The notes under the pieces: generated by a model
The model's database searches: none
What the model was told of the DNA's origin: nothing
Seen by the model: only the letters and a program-made list of their open reading frames with translations
Position numbers and translations under genes: made by a program
Shown: positions 14,718 to 22,936 of the stretch, piece after piece
Position numbering within the stretch: position 1 is the stretch's first letter
Layout of the letters: every line of letters begins with the position of its first letter
Assembly: GCA_017633985.1 (NCBI GenBank)
Contig: JAGBOF010000018.1
Coordinates: 1-54,219 of the forward strand
DNA length: 54,219 bases
DNA from: Bacteroidales bacterium
Lineage (GTDB): Bacteria; Bacteroidota; Bacteroidia; Bacteroidales; P3
Direction: 5' to 3'

Positions 14718-15483
14718 ATTTTCTGTATTTGCCTCTTTCTGTAAATTCAATAAAATTTCTGTCCCTTAAAAATTGTAATTGTTGTCTTATCTTTGCTTCT
14801 ATGTTATTGTTAGTCGGATGTTTCTGTTTTAAAATATCAACAAATTCATATACTTGGCGTAAAGAAAATTCGTTGCTCTGAATTTCGTCAATGCATGTTA
14901 GAATATCCATCAACCAACCCCTATTATCCAGATTTTTTGTTTGCAAAGACTTTACTTTTTTATAATTTTCAAGGACATATTGTTTGTCAATTTCAACTCC
15001 GTTACGGACGATAAATATTTTACCGCTATCGGGAATGGATGCTATATTAATATTGCACCCTATCCATCCTGCACGGCGGGCTGTTTGAGACAAAGGCTTG
15101 CGTTGTTCTATGATGTCGGTTGTGAAAAAGTGGTTAGGAATCAGCAGGACATTGATAACACTGTCCGCATTGTAGGAAAGGAAGAAAAAGTTTGGGTTAT
15201 TGAAAGATGATATTCTGTTTATCATAGTTTCATATGCCCCATCCGTAATTCTCGTACCGAGAGTTCCGTATTTATTCCGTTTACTTTTTAATTCATAATC
15301 GGAATGGCAGTGGTTGCAATAAAAGTCGGCCACCGGTTTGTTTGCTTTATAATGACTTAATGTTGGATTACCGCATATAGGACAAAACATATTTTTGGCA
15401 ATCCAATCTTCAGAAAGTACTCTTGCTTTTTGAACGTTACTTTTATAGGAATCTGCTAAATGAGTATTGAACTGTAAATTCAT
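14713..15483 (-). CDS. dpnC: DpnI-type methyl-directed restriction endonuclease (cuts Gm6ATC)
   Basis: This 256-residue protein has the length and full layout of DpnI. Zinc-binding Cys lie at 34 and 37 (CPICG) and at 56 and 59 (CNHC). The PD-(D/E)XK active site is Asp53 (VADFYC) with Glu64 and Lys66 (YELKSK), the spacing I recall for DpnI. TINDGAYxTM-like RITDGAYETMINRISSF, NPNFFFLSYN and QRKPLSQTARRAGWIGCNI follow. The C-terminal winged helix ends KIRQQLQFLRDRNFIEF then GKYRKL and reads the methylated site. DpnI cuts GATC only when the adenine is methylated, so the host must lack Dam methylation. It is encoded between two methylase fragments inside a duplicated repeat. It looks intact and is probably active. 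Confidence 0.95.
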   Translation of the reverse strand: MNLQFNTHLADSYKSNVQKARVLSEDWIAKNMFCPICGNPTLSHYKANKPVADFYCNHCHSDYELKSKRNKYGTLGTRITDGAYETMINRISSFNNPNFFFLSYNADSVINVLLIPNHFFTTDIIEQRKPLSQTARRAGWIGCNINIASIPDSGKIFIVRNGVEIDKQYVLENYKKVKSLQTKNLDNRGWLMDILTCIDEIQSNEFSLRQVYEFVDILKQKHPTNNNIEAKIRQQLQFLRDRNFIEFTERGKYRKL

Positions 15484-15646
15484 AGGTCAGTAAGAAATTT
15501 TTATTATTAATAATGTAAGGAGTTTTTAGTTATGACAATATTATTATATTACATATTGTATTGACGTTTTTACATATTTTATTATTATGGGATGAATATT
15601 TATGTGTTTTGTTTGTTAAATGGTTGTATATAATTAAAAAAATAAA

Positions 15647-15820
15647 TTAATATTTTTGCAGAATCCAAAACAGAACAGCCCCTCCGCCGATGAAAGGTTC
15701 CACATAAGTTATGTTTTTCTTTGTCATCAGAGTCTCCGGTAACGATTTCTCAATTTCATTTAATAATTGAGTTTTTCCGCCAGCCCATTTAACAAAAGGT
15801 TTCGCCTGTTTAATTTCCAT
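15647..15820 (-). pseudogene. N-terminal remnant of a Dam-type (D12 class) adenine methyltransferase
   Basis: The minus-strand frame starts with ATG at 15820 and reads [20 protein letters not shown], then [20 protein letters not shown] and a stop, 57 residues in all. [10 protein letters not shown] and [11 protein letters not shown] are the AdoMet-binding motifs of the alpha-class methylases (Dam, M.DpnII). Full-length members have about 260-290 residues, so the target recognition domain and the DPPY motif are lost. The DpnI gene starts 164 bases further on. Loss of this methylase would leave GATC sites unmethylated, as a DpnI host requires. Confidence 0.8.
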
Positions 15821-15922
15821 AAATCAAATAAAATTTATTTGCAAATATACAAAAATTTAGTAATATGATTAAATGCTATATTTATAATACACATAGAATT
15901 TGTAAGACAAAGTAAAATAGAA

Positions 15923-16072
15923 GCCGTTTGGTGGGTTGCGGGGGCTTTACCGCGGTTTGCAGCCGCCCTGTGCCGTATTATTTTCAAAAAAACTATTTTT
16001 TTTGACCTAAAAAACTGTTTTTTTTAGTGAAAAAACCCATTTTTTTCAAATTATTATGCGACAGGGCAGAAA
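15923..16072. repeat. A/T-tract module element, copy 2
   Basis: Nearly identical to 14051-14199, with one substitution and slightly different lengths of A and T runs. Because these runs are prone to slippage, the divergence between copies appears small. Confidence 0.7.
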
Positions 16073-16209
16073 TCTTTTCACATAAAGCATCTCTATTCTC
16101 CCACAAAGCATCATTATCATCACTCAAAGCATTCGTATTTTCACGTAAAGACACCTTCTTCTCACATAAAGCTGCCTTCTTTTCATAAAAAAACATTCAT
16201 ATTCTCACA
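16073..16209 (-). repeat. 21-bp tandem array starting in the addA stop codon (about 7 units)
   Basis: On the minus strand the units begin ATGCTTTATGTGAGA-like. The first unit contains the last codons and stop of addA (TGC TTT ATG TGA). Seven 21-base units in register vary at several positions. One frame stays open through all of them, encoding heptads such as SLRENTN, ALSDDND and ALWENRD, followed by ALSHNNLKKMGFFTKK. Confidence 0.75.
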
Positions 16210-19200
16210 TAAAGCATCGTTCAATTGTACTTTCGGTGGGGTTTTCAGGGTTGATATAATACAAATAACCAGTAATATTTCTGTCTTTAAACGCTTGAGT
16301 CTGCCCGATTAACTGCATATATTGCCGAACCTGCTTATTGTATTTTTCTTCCCGCTTTCCGAATTTGTAATCAACCACGATAACCTCCTTATCACTGTAC
16401 ATAACCCTGTCAGGCCGTTTTATATTAAGTCCGTTTGCTTCGTCAAAGCATATAAGTGCCCTTTCGTTAAGTATTTTATATGTGTTGTCATACCAATGCA
16501 TGTCTTTGGTGCTGGCAATCACCGTATCAAATATCTGACGCAGCATTTTGGTGTCTTCATTTGCCTTTTGAGCCTGCCAAAGTATGTTCTCAATGTCGTT
16601 TTCAGTCTTCAAACGGGAAATATATGCGTGATACTTCGAACCTTTCTCCCTTTGCGAAAGCTCATTATAGGTATCTGCAAAATATTCCTCCAGTTCCTCC
16701 TCTTGGGACGCTGCAAAGACAACATTATTGTCCGATAACTCTATTTTATCAACCGTTATTCCGCCCTCATCTTCCGTATTTGCAGGCTTTTTTGATGATT
16801 TTGTTTCTTCGCAATTGCGGTATAGGAAAAGATTACCGCCTTTGTCGGCAAAATCCTGCGGATTGACAACCGTAGCATAATTAAACAGTAGTGTATTAAG
16901 TGCTTTGGGTTCGCTTTTAAGCGCATTGGCTGACGGTATTGCGGATATTACCGACAGATTATCGCGGCTGCGGGTAAAAGCAACGTACAACAAATTGACA
17001 GTATCCATAAACTGCGAATGCTTTTCGCTTTCGAACAAATCGTTATACGAAGTATTCTCAAGATTTGACGCATTTGTCATAAAGACAGGCAGTTTTGCGG
17101 AAGTACCGCCGCTTTTTACCCAGATGTTTTCCGATTTGTAGAAATTATTATCGCAATACGGCACAATGACTACGCGGTACGCCAACCCCTTACTCTTATG
17201 TATTGACGTAAGACGCACACCTGCTTTTACGCCGCTCATATCCACGCTGCGCTCTTGCAGTGTCTGTTGCCAATAATCGAGAAATTCGTTAAGATTGCCG
17301 CTGCGCGTTTTGATATAATCCTTTATAGTGTCATAGAAAGCGGGTAAGAATACGGCGTCACCGTCAATTTTCAAAATATTTGCTATTTTCATCACCACCT
17401 CTAACAGTGATTTTTCTTTGCGGTATGTTTTTGCCAAATCATCAAGGCGTTTTTGTGCCGTATCATCCGCATTGATTATTTCCTTTGATATACATTTTGT
17501 GCTGTCATCAAGGTATTTTAACGTCTCTACGATTTTGTTAACCGCCAAAGACGATGAGAATTTAAAGGCTATATCACTTACGGGGTTGTAATCAACATCC
17601 GTTTCGTTTTTCAAACGGTTGGCTACATCAATAAGCTTTTCGTTTGAACGGAAAAGCAATGCTATGTCGCTTAAATCATATCCTTTTTCGTTGTGGTAAT
17701 AGTCTATTTCATGCTTTATATAATCGTATACGCCGTCTTTGCTGTCGGTGAATTTTATGCGGACAATCCCCGTGTTGTCATCACGTTTGATTTCCTGTTC
17801 AACGAATTGTACGCCGTTATTTTCGTATATTGCTTTGAAGAAATCATTATTAAATCGGACGATATTACCGAGCGATCGGAAATTTTCCTTTAAATGTATA
17901 ACGCTGCCGCTGTTGTCTTGGGCAAGGTGTTGCAATATGGTGAAATCTCCGCCGTTGAATCGGTAGATACTTTGTTTTATATCGCCGAAAATAAGAGAAG
18001 AGCCGCCCGATTGCAGACTTTCGTCAATTAATTTCCTAAGATTTTCATACGAAGCGTGATTGGTGTCCTGGAATTCATCAATAAAAATATGTTCAATGCG
18101 TTGCGAAATCTTTTCAAACACAAAAGGCACGTCTCCTTCGTTGAGTTTACTCAAAAGATATGCGGTATCATTCAATATAAATATGTTATCCTTTTTGAGA
18201 ATCTCGCTTTTGATTTGCGAAATATTGTTCAAGACCCCCAATTGATAGATATTGTCGTAATAAATCTTATTCAAACGGTAATCATTATAGTTTTCTTTCA
18301 AATAATTAATGATGTCGTATGTTTCTTCAGCGACTTGAGGCAACGTTTTCCGCTCTTCCAACTGCTCAATCTCCGCAATATCTTCGGGCATCTTTGCAAT
18401 ATAATTATAAACACCGTTTTTTCTGCCGTCTTTGAAGTCTTTAGCTTCCAAGGACAGCGATTTGCATTTGCTGATAAACGTTTCCTTTTTGTCTTTTAAG
18501 GTTTTTTCGAAATCTTTAGTCTCTTTGGCTAACTGTTTACGCAAGGTTTCAAGATGTTCAAGCGACAATAAGCGGTTGTTTTCCGATTGTAAGACTGATG
18601 AAACTTCGTCTGATTTAAATGCTTTGGCGGCAAACTTATTCAAAGTCTTTTCTATGTTCCACGATTTGCCGTCTTCCTGATTTTTTACAAAAAAATTTAT
18701 CAGCCAATTCAAGGTTGAAGGTTTTAAGTTGCGGTTTTGTTCGTTTGTGTCTTGAGTTTCCGATGCGCCGCTGCCATCAGAGACTTCGGAAGTGATTAAT
18801 GTTTTTACTGCGAGCTCATCATATTTTTGCGAATCCAGTGCTAAAAGATAGTTTCCCGTAACTCCGAGTTCTTTTGTTAAGTTTTTTAAAACCAATTGGA
18901 AGAAAGAATCTATCGTGGAGACATTGAAAAACGAATATCGGTGGAGAATTTGTTTTAAAACGGTTTGTGCCATGTCTTTTAACTGCTTGTCGGTAAGCAA
19001 AATCCCCGTTTGCTGATGATAAAGACGCAGAATGTTTTCCTTATATCCCGCAGTATCGCCCTCGTTACGTTCAAAAGCAATATTTTGCAACACGTCAATA
19101 ATACGGTCCTTCATCTCCTTGGCTGCGGCATTGGTGAAAGTTACGGCAAGTATGGTCTCAAAACCGCTGATCATAGCCGTAACAATATAATTGCACGTAA

Positions 19201-19258
19201 GGTTGAACGTCTTTCCGCTTCCCGCCGAGGCGTCATATATTTTAAAATTGGTTTGCAT
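16205..19258 (-). CDS. addA: AddA-type helicase-nuclease (UvrD-like ATPase plus PD-(D/E)XK nuclease)
   Basis: The start is set at 19258 (MQTNFKIYDASAGSGKTF), giving 1017 residues. The longer open frame up to 19444 only translates a repeat element and extends past the promoter at 19293-19300. Helicase motifs in order are ASAGSGKTF (Walker A, residue 11), AVTFTNAAAKEMKDRI, IFIDEFQDTNHASY (motif II), FGDIKQSIYRFNGGD (III), RLTSIHKSKGLAYRVVIVP (V) and NLLYVAFTRSRDNL (VI). The C-terminal nuclease motif is VVDYKFGKREEKYNKQ. It should unwind and degrade broken DNA ends with AddB during recombinational repair. The gene is full length, but its stop codon lies inside the first unit of a tandem repeat and a restriction island has separated it from addB. 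SNLKPSTLN-like residues near position 180 may be another micro-insert. Confidence 0.92.
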   Translation of the reverse strand: MQTNFKIYDASAGSGKTFNLTCNYIVTAMISGFETILAVTFTNAAAKEMKDRIIDVLQNIAFERNEGDTAGYKENILRLYHQQTGILLTDKQLKDMAQTVLKQILHRYSFFNVSTIDSFFQLVLKNLTKELGVTGNYLLALDSQKYDELAVKTLITSEVSDGSGASETQDTNEQNRNLKPSTLNWLINFFVKNQEDGKSWNIEKTLNKFAAKAFKSDEVSSVLQSENNRLLSLEHLETLRKQLAKETKDFEKTLKDKKETFISKCKSLSLEAKDFKDGRKNGVYNYIAKMPEDIAEIEQLEERKTLPQVAEETYDIINYLKENYNDYRLNKIYYDNIYQLGVLNNISQIKSEILKKDNIFILNDTAYLLSKLNEGDVPFVFEKISQRIEHIFIDEFQDTNHASYENLRKLIDESLQSGGSSLIFGDIKQSIYRFNGGDFTILQHLAQDNSGSVIHLKENFRSLGNIVRFNNDFFKAIYENNGVQFVEQEIKRDDNTGIVRIKFTDSKDGVYDYIKHEIDYYHNEKGYDLSDIALLFRSNEKLIDVANRLKNETDVDYNPVSDIAFKFSSSLAVNKIVETLKYLDDSTKCISKEIINADDTAQKRLDDLAKTYRKEKSLLEVVMKIANILKIDGDAVFLPAFYDTIKDYIKTRSGNLNEFLDYWQQTLQERSVDMSGVKAGVRLTSIHKSKGLAYRVVIVPYCDNNFYKSENIWVKSGGTSAKLPVFMTNASNLENTSYNDLFESEKHSQFMDTVNLLYVAFTRSRDNLSVISAIPSANALKSEPKALNTLLFNYATVVNPQDFADKGGNLFLYRNCEETKSSKKPANTEDEGGITVDKIELSDNNVVFAASQEEELEEYFADTYNELSQREKGSKYHAYISRLKTENDIENILWQAQKANEDTKMLRQIFDTVIASTKDMHWYDNTYKILNERALICFDEANGLNIKRPDRVMYSDKEVIVVDYKFGKREEKYNKQVRQYMQLIGQTQAFKDRNITGYLYYINPENPTESTIERCFM

Positions 19259-19292
19259 CTGTTTTGTATGTTCAGTATGATATATCAATCTG

Positions 19293-19300
19293 CAAAAATA
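19293..19300 (-). promoter_or_regulatory. -7 promoter element of addA
   Basis: TATTTTTG on the minus strand, 34 bases upstream of the ATG at 19258. It supports the shorter AddA start. Confidence 0.6.
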
Positions 19301-19333
19301 GTGAATTTTTTGCTTAAAGAAATAAGTGATAAA

Positions 19334-19440
19334 ATTAAAACGCCGTTTCGCTGAATTAAAACGGCGTTTTAATAAATTAATCAGCCTGATTAATAAAATA
19401 ATCAGCGATAAAAATTTACTGAAACGCCGTCTTATTTTTT
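19334..19440. repeat. AACGCCGTT family repeat between addA and the DUF4230 genes
   Basis: AAAACGCCGTTT and AAAACGGCGTTTT form a first hairpin (19337-19370). A TTAATCAGCCTGATTAA palindrome and an AATCAGCGATAAAAATT stretch follow, then AAACGCCGTCTTATTTTTT. It lies between divergent promoters, so here it cannot be a simple terminator for either neighbour. Confidence 0.7.
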
Positions 19441-19485
19441 GCATGTGTATTTGTCTGTAAATATGTTCGTTGTTAAAAATTTTAT

Positions 19486-19493
19486 TATCTTTG
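19486..19493 (+). promoter_or_regulatory. -7 promoter element of the DUF4230 pair
   Basis: TATCTTTG lies 24 bases before the ATG at 19517 and rules out the longer open frame starting at 19439. Confidence 0.6.
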
Positions 19494-19516
19494 CAGAATC
19501 AAGAATTTTGTCGGAT

Positions 19517-20107
19517 ATGTTTTACGGAATAAAGAAATATTTGATATGTATTGCGTGCTGTTTGCTTGTTTTGGCTTGTGAGGATAAGGATTCGCTTGAC
19601 TATAAGGCAAAAGCGGCGGTTGAACAGATGCAGGACGTATCGCAGTTGGCTACGGTGGAGTATACAGTCAGCAAAGTGATTAAGGCTGAAGATAATGCGT
19701 GGTACAAGATAGGGGACAGGAAGATTCTTTTTACCTGTGAAGCGTATTTGAAAGCCGGAGTGGATTTAAGCAATTTTTCTATGCAGAGCGTGGAAATTGA
19801 CGGGGCTGAAAAATCCGTTACAATCACAATTCCGCATGCCGAATTGTTGGTTATAAACATTCCGCCCGATAAAATAAAGAACGTTTATCAGAAGGTAGGG
19901 GTTTTGCGCAGCGATTTTTCGGCACAGGAACGTAATGCATTGGTAAAACAAGGCGAGCAGGATATTTTAAAGGATATTGAAAGTTTCGGAATATTGCAAC
20001 AGGCGGATCAAAATGCCGTTGAATTTTTTACATCAATGTTCCGACAAATGGGTTTTGAGCATGTTACGGTTAATTTTTATGTAAAAAATGAGAAAAACAG
20101 ACTTTAA
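19517..20107 (+). CDS. DUF4230 lipoprotein
   Basis: This 196-residue protein starts at the ATG at 19517, because the promoter lies between this codon and the earlier in-frame ATG. It has a lipoprotein signal (FYGIKKYLICIACCLLVLAC, lipobox LVLAC at about residue 21). Then come QDVSQLATVEYTVSKVIKAED, KILFTCEAYLKAGVDLSNFS, a beta strand with VTITIPHAELL, and an amphipathic C-terminal helix ending in HVTVNFYV. These are the features of DUF4230, an envelope protein of unknown function common in Bacteroidota. The gene overlaps the next one, a paralogue, by 20 bases, so they form an operon and perhaps a heteromeric complex. Confidence 0.8.
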   Translation: MFYGIKKYLICIACCLLVLACEDKDSLDYKAKAAVEQMQDVSQLATVEYTVSKVIKAEDNAWYKIGDRKILFTCEAYLKAGVDLSNFSMQSVEIDGAEKSVTITIPHAELLVINIPPDKIKNVYQKVGVLRSDFSAQERNALVKQGEQDILKDIESFGILQQADQNAVEFFTSMFRQMGFEHVTVNFYVKNEKNRL

Positions 20108-20696
20108 ATTGGCGGGATTTATATACAAATCGGTAATATTAGCGGTTTTGATTGCGGCGGTTATCATTATTGCCGTAAAATGTGGCGGTAATAAAAAATC
20201 GGACAGCAAAAAGGAATTGAAGATAGACGAAACGGAGAACGTGGTTACGCAAATAAGAAAAATATCTGAATTTGTTACGGCGGTTTATTACGGGGAGATT
20301 GTTTTGCATTACAACAAACCGAGTACCAAGCTGATAGATAGACGTAAAGATGAGATTGTTATTTTAGCAAAAGGTAAGGTCAGGGCTGGTTTGGAGTTAA
20401 GTGGTATTGAAAAAGATGATGTTGAGGTAAACGAAGATACTGTTAAGTTGTATTTGCCGCAGGTTAAGATAATTGATGCGGTTGTCAATCCGTCTGATTT
20501 CGAAGTTTATGATGAAAGCGGGAAGTGGTCGCAGAATCTTGTGTCGCAAATAGAAAGTGAAGCGATTGAAAAATTGAAAGCCGACGCAATAAAATCGGAT
20601 ATACTCACCAAAGCACGGATTTCTGCGGAAGATAAAATAACCGCTTTGCTGAAAGCTTCTGGATTTAAAGAAGTGGTGCTTATAATAAAAGACTGA
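20088..20696 (+). CDS. DUF4230 membrane-anchored protein, paralogue of the upstream gene
   Basis: This 202-residue protein has one N-terminal transmembrane segment (YKSVILAVLIAAVIIIAVKC, about residues 13-32) and a periplasmic or extracytoplasmic DUF4230 domain. VVTQIRKISEFVTAVYYGEI parallels the paired region of the upstream protein, as do KVRAGLELSGIEKDDVEV, LYLPQVKIIDAVVNP and the ending GFKEVVLII. It overlaps the upstream gene by 20 bases and is followed by a terminator at 20717. One copy is lipid-anchored and the other has a helix anchor; this may suggest two membranes, but that is an inference. An alternative reading of the N-terminus as a lipoprotein signal (VKC) is possible. Confidence 0.8.
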   Translation: MRKTDFKLAGFIYKSVILAVLIAAVIIIAVKCGGNKKSDSKKELKIDETENVVTQIRKISEFVTAVYYGEIVLHYNKPSTKLIDRRKDEIVILAKGKVRAGLELSGIEKDDVEVNEDTVKLYLPQVKIIDAVVNPSDFEVYDESGKWSQNLVSQIESEAIEKLKADAIKSDILTKARISAEDKITALLKASGFKEVVLIIKD

Positions 20697-20716
20697 ATAT
20701 TTTTATGTGATAAAGT

Positions 20717-20757
20717 AACGGATTTGTAGAATCATGCCGCAAATCCGTTTTATTTTG
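20717..20757 (+). terminator. Terminator of the DUF4230 operon
   Basis: The arms AACGGATTTG (20717-20726) and CAAATCCGTT (20740-20749) are followed by TTATTTTG. The remaining sequence to 20980 is AT-rich without a recognised gene. Confidence 0.85.
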
Positions 20758-20979
20758 CTATATTGATAAAATATTGTAAAATAGTGTAATAATATTATAA
20801 TTTAATGAATTAATATGCTTTTAAATTCAATTAAAATTTCTGTCTGATAAAAGTATCGAATGATTTAAGCCATGAAGGCTTTGAATTAGATTTCTGATTT
20901 GATTATTCGGGAAAATATTTTGCGGTATAAAAAATATTATAAATTATTTGTTTGCAGTTATATAGTGAATAAAATTAAT

Positions 20980-21020
20980 GAAAACATAAAAGAGAGATTT
21001 TTTATTAAAAATCTCTCTTA
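20980..21020 (-). terminator. Terminator of the MFS transporter gene
   Basis: AAGAGAGATTTTT pairs with AAAAATCTCTCTT around TATT. On the minus strand it is followed by TTATGTTTTC. It lies about 50 bases after the transporter stop. Confidence 0.75.
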
Positions 21021-21067
21021 AAATTTTGCAAACAAGATGATTATTTGCAGTAGATATTTTAATTGAA

Positions 21068-22507
21068 TTACTTCTTAATGTTCGGTTCTTCCAATCCAAG
21101 ATGTTTTTTAGAATCCATAACTTTTAAGTAAAGAGCAATGATAAGGGCTAATACACCGAAACTTGCGAATAATATCAACGGCATGGTGTAATCATAAGGA
21201 ATGAAGTCTGCATTTGCTGCTTTGGCTGCCAAAACTGCAGGATTGTCTGCGTTTGAAGAATCCAATACGCTTCCGATCAATACGGGAACAAAGCAAAGAC
21301 CTACATTTTGTACCCAGAAAATCAAAGAATAAGCACTTCCTAAATATCTCGGGTCCATAATCTTCGGAACACTCGGCCATAAAGCTGCAGGAACCAAAGC
21401 AAAAGATACTCCCAAGACTACGATAGTTGCGTATGCCAAAACTTTACTGTGAGTTGCAGGCAATAAGAATGCAAATACCAAGTGGCAGATAATTAGTAAT
21501 AAGGCCCCGAATATTAACATTGTGGCACCTTTACCCTTTCTGTCAAGGAAATTGCCTAAAAACGGAGTAATAACAGCTGCTCCTATCGGGAACCAACGGA
21601 ATATGTTGGATGCTTCTTGAGGACTCATGTTGCCTATGTTGCATTGCAACATGTTGGCGCCGTATCTTTGGAACGGGAATATTGCGGAATAATACAATAC
21701 GCATAATAAAGCAACAACCCAGAATGTTTGGGAAGACAATATCTTACCTATATCACTTACTTTGAATTCTTCTTCGGAAGAACCGTCGGCTGCGGCTTTT
21801 TGTCCTAACTGATGGTCAAGTTTTCTGTCCATAACACAGAATACCAGGAAGAAGATAAGACCTATTAATAATAAGGTCGTGCAGAATGCAACCGAAGCAA
21901 CAACTGTCGGTTTGCCGAACATGGATTGTCCCAAATGTGTTGCAATCCACGGAGATATGGAGAAAATAGCGAAAACGCCTACACGGGCAATTGCCATCTC
22001 CAAGCCCATAGCCAAAGCCATCTCTTTGCCTTCAAACCACTTTGCAATAGCACGCGAAACCGTGATACCTGCCATTTCGCATCCGCATCCGAAGATCATA
22101 AATCCGAAAGCAGCCATTTTTGCACTGCCCGGCATAGCCGTCCACCACGTATTCAACCATTCGTTAAAGGATGTCGTTTGGAACCAGTCGCTTACAGCCA
22201 TGAATTTTATGCAGGCACCTAAAAACATCAGCGATGCTGACAATGTGCCTGTGAAACGTATTCCGCACTTATCCAAGATTATACCTGCCAAGATAAGGAA
22301 TCCGCAAACGTTAAGGATATATTCACCTGCGGCGTAGGTACCGAAAATTGTAGGTGTCCATCCTCTTTCTGCTTCAATCATTTGTTGAAGCGGGGACATT
22401 AAGTCCACGAACATGTAGCCGAAGAACATCATCAATGCGATGAGTATCAGCGCCGTCCAGCGGGCTGCCGGACTGTCATTAATAAGTTTTTGAATTTTTT
22501 CAGTCAT
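21068..22507 (-). CDS. Major facilitator superfamily transporter, substrate unknown
   Basis: This 479-residue inner-membrane protein has about 12 hydrophobic helices. The first is ARWTALILIALMMFFGYMFV. It is followed by GTYAAGEYILNVCGFLILAG and GIILDKCGIRF, the motif A-like loop between helices 2 and 3. A long hydrophilic segment (about residues 225-255, KLDHQLGQKAAADGSSEEE) separates the halves, and FLGNFLDRKGKGATM repeats the motif in the second half. The overall pattern resembles MFS members related to nitrate/oxalate permeases or the MFSD1 group; no assignment is firm. It is monocistronic with its own promoter and terminator, and no neighbours hint at the substrate. Confidence 0.8.
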   Translation of the reverse strand: MTEKIQKLINDSPAARWTALILIALMMFFGYMFVDLMSPLQQMIEAERGWTPTIFGTYAAGEYILNVCGFLILAGIILDKCGIRFTGTLSASLMFLGACIKFMAVSDWFQTTSFNEWLNTWWTAMPGSAKMAAFGFMIFGCGCEMAGITVSRAIAKWFEGKEMALAMGLEMAIARVGVFAIFSISPWIATHLGQSMFGKPTVVASVAFCTTLLLIGLIFFLVFCVMDRKLDHQLGQKAAADGSSEEEFKVSDIGKILSSQTFWVVALLCVLYYSAIFPFQRYGANMLQCNIGNMSPQEASNIFRWFPIGAAVITPFLGNFLDRKGKGATMLIFGALLLIICHLVFAFLLPATHSKVLAYATIVVLGVSFALVPAALWPSVPKIMDPRYLGSAYSLIFWVQNVGLCFVPVLIGSVLDSSNADNPAVLAAKAANADFIPYDYTMPLILFASFGVLALIIALYLKVMDSKKHLGLEEPNIKK

Positions 22508-22539
22508 ATCTTTATGTATTTAATTAATATTTCAGGTTG

Positions 22540-22547
22540 CAAAGATA
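22540..22547 (-). promoter_or_regulatory. -7 promoter element of the MFS gene
   Basis: TATCTTTG on the minus strand lies 33 bases before the start codon. Confidence 0.55.
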
Positions 22548-22679
22548 TTATTATTTATTGAAAAAATGCATAACTGACGGTAAATTTTTGTTTGTGTGAA
22601 TTGTTGCATGCTCTGTAAAGATTTTGTTTATTTCTGCCAGGCGGTGCATTTTGATGTAATGATTCAGCGATGTGCCGTA

Positions 22680-22772
22680 TTAAGAAAATAAAACGCCGTT
22701 TCGTTAAAATAAAACAATGTTTTAATTTATTTAAACGCCGTTTTATTTTCTTAATACGCCTTCTTAATAAAT
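22680..22772. repeat. AACGCCGTT family repeat upstream of secDF
   Basis: Arms TTAAGAAAATAAAACGCCG and the matching GTTTTATTTTCTTAA form a stem of about 22 bp with one mismatch around a smaller internal hairpin. The element lies between the divergent MFS and secDF promoters, in a 429-bp gap with no other recognised feature. Confidence 0.65.
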
Positions 22773-22882
22773 TTTAAAATTGATGTGAGATTAAAAATTT
22801 TGTTTTCAGTTATTTAGATTATAAAAAATAAATTTTTTTTCAAAAAGTTGTAAAGAAATTATGCAGTTTGCAAATAAACGCC

Positions 22883-22890
22883 TAACTTTG
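22883..22890 (+). promoter_or_regulatory. -7 promoter element of secDF
   Basis: TAACTTTG lies 46 bases before the secDF start codon. Confidence 0.55.
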
Positions 22891-22936
22891 CAACTTTAAA
22901 AAACGATGAAAACTAATAAAAATTTAATAAAGATCT

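Larger units (their letters stand above)
15923..16210. repeat. Right copy of the long direct duplication flanking the DpnI island
   Basis: This copy runs from the last codons of addA (TGCTTTATGTGA on the minus strand) through a seven-unit 21-bp array to GCCGTTTGGTGGG at 15923. It parallels 14051-14300 in order and strand. About 1.6 kb of island sequence lies between the two copies. Confidence 0.85.

Noticed and set aside
15993-16196. Heptad-repeat open frame on the minus strand as a separate gene
   Set aside because: It consists of the 21-bp array plus the A/T element, and the A/T runs vary in length between copies, which would shift the frame. It is kept as a repeat feature and a finding, not as a gene.
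16073-16209. 21-bp tandem units resembling a CRISPR-like array
   Set aside because: Units are contiguous without unique spacers, vary within the unit, and no cas genes are present. It is a plain tandem repeat.
19259-19444. N-terminal extension of addA in the longest open frame
   Set aside because: The extra 62 residues translate the AACGCCGTT repeat and lie upstream of the TATTTTTG promoter element at 19293. The Walker A region starts normally after the ATG at 19258.
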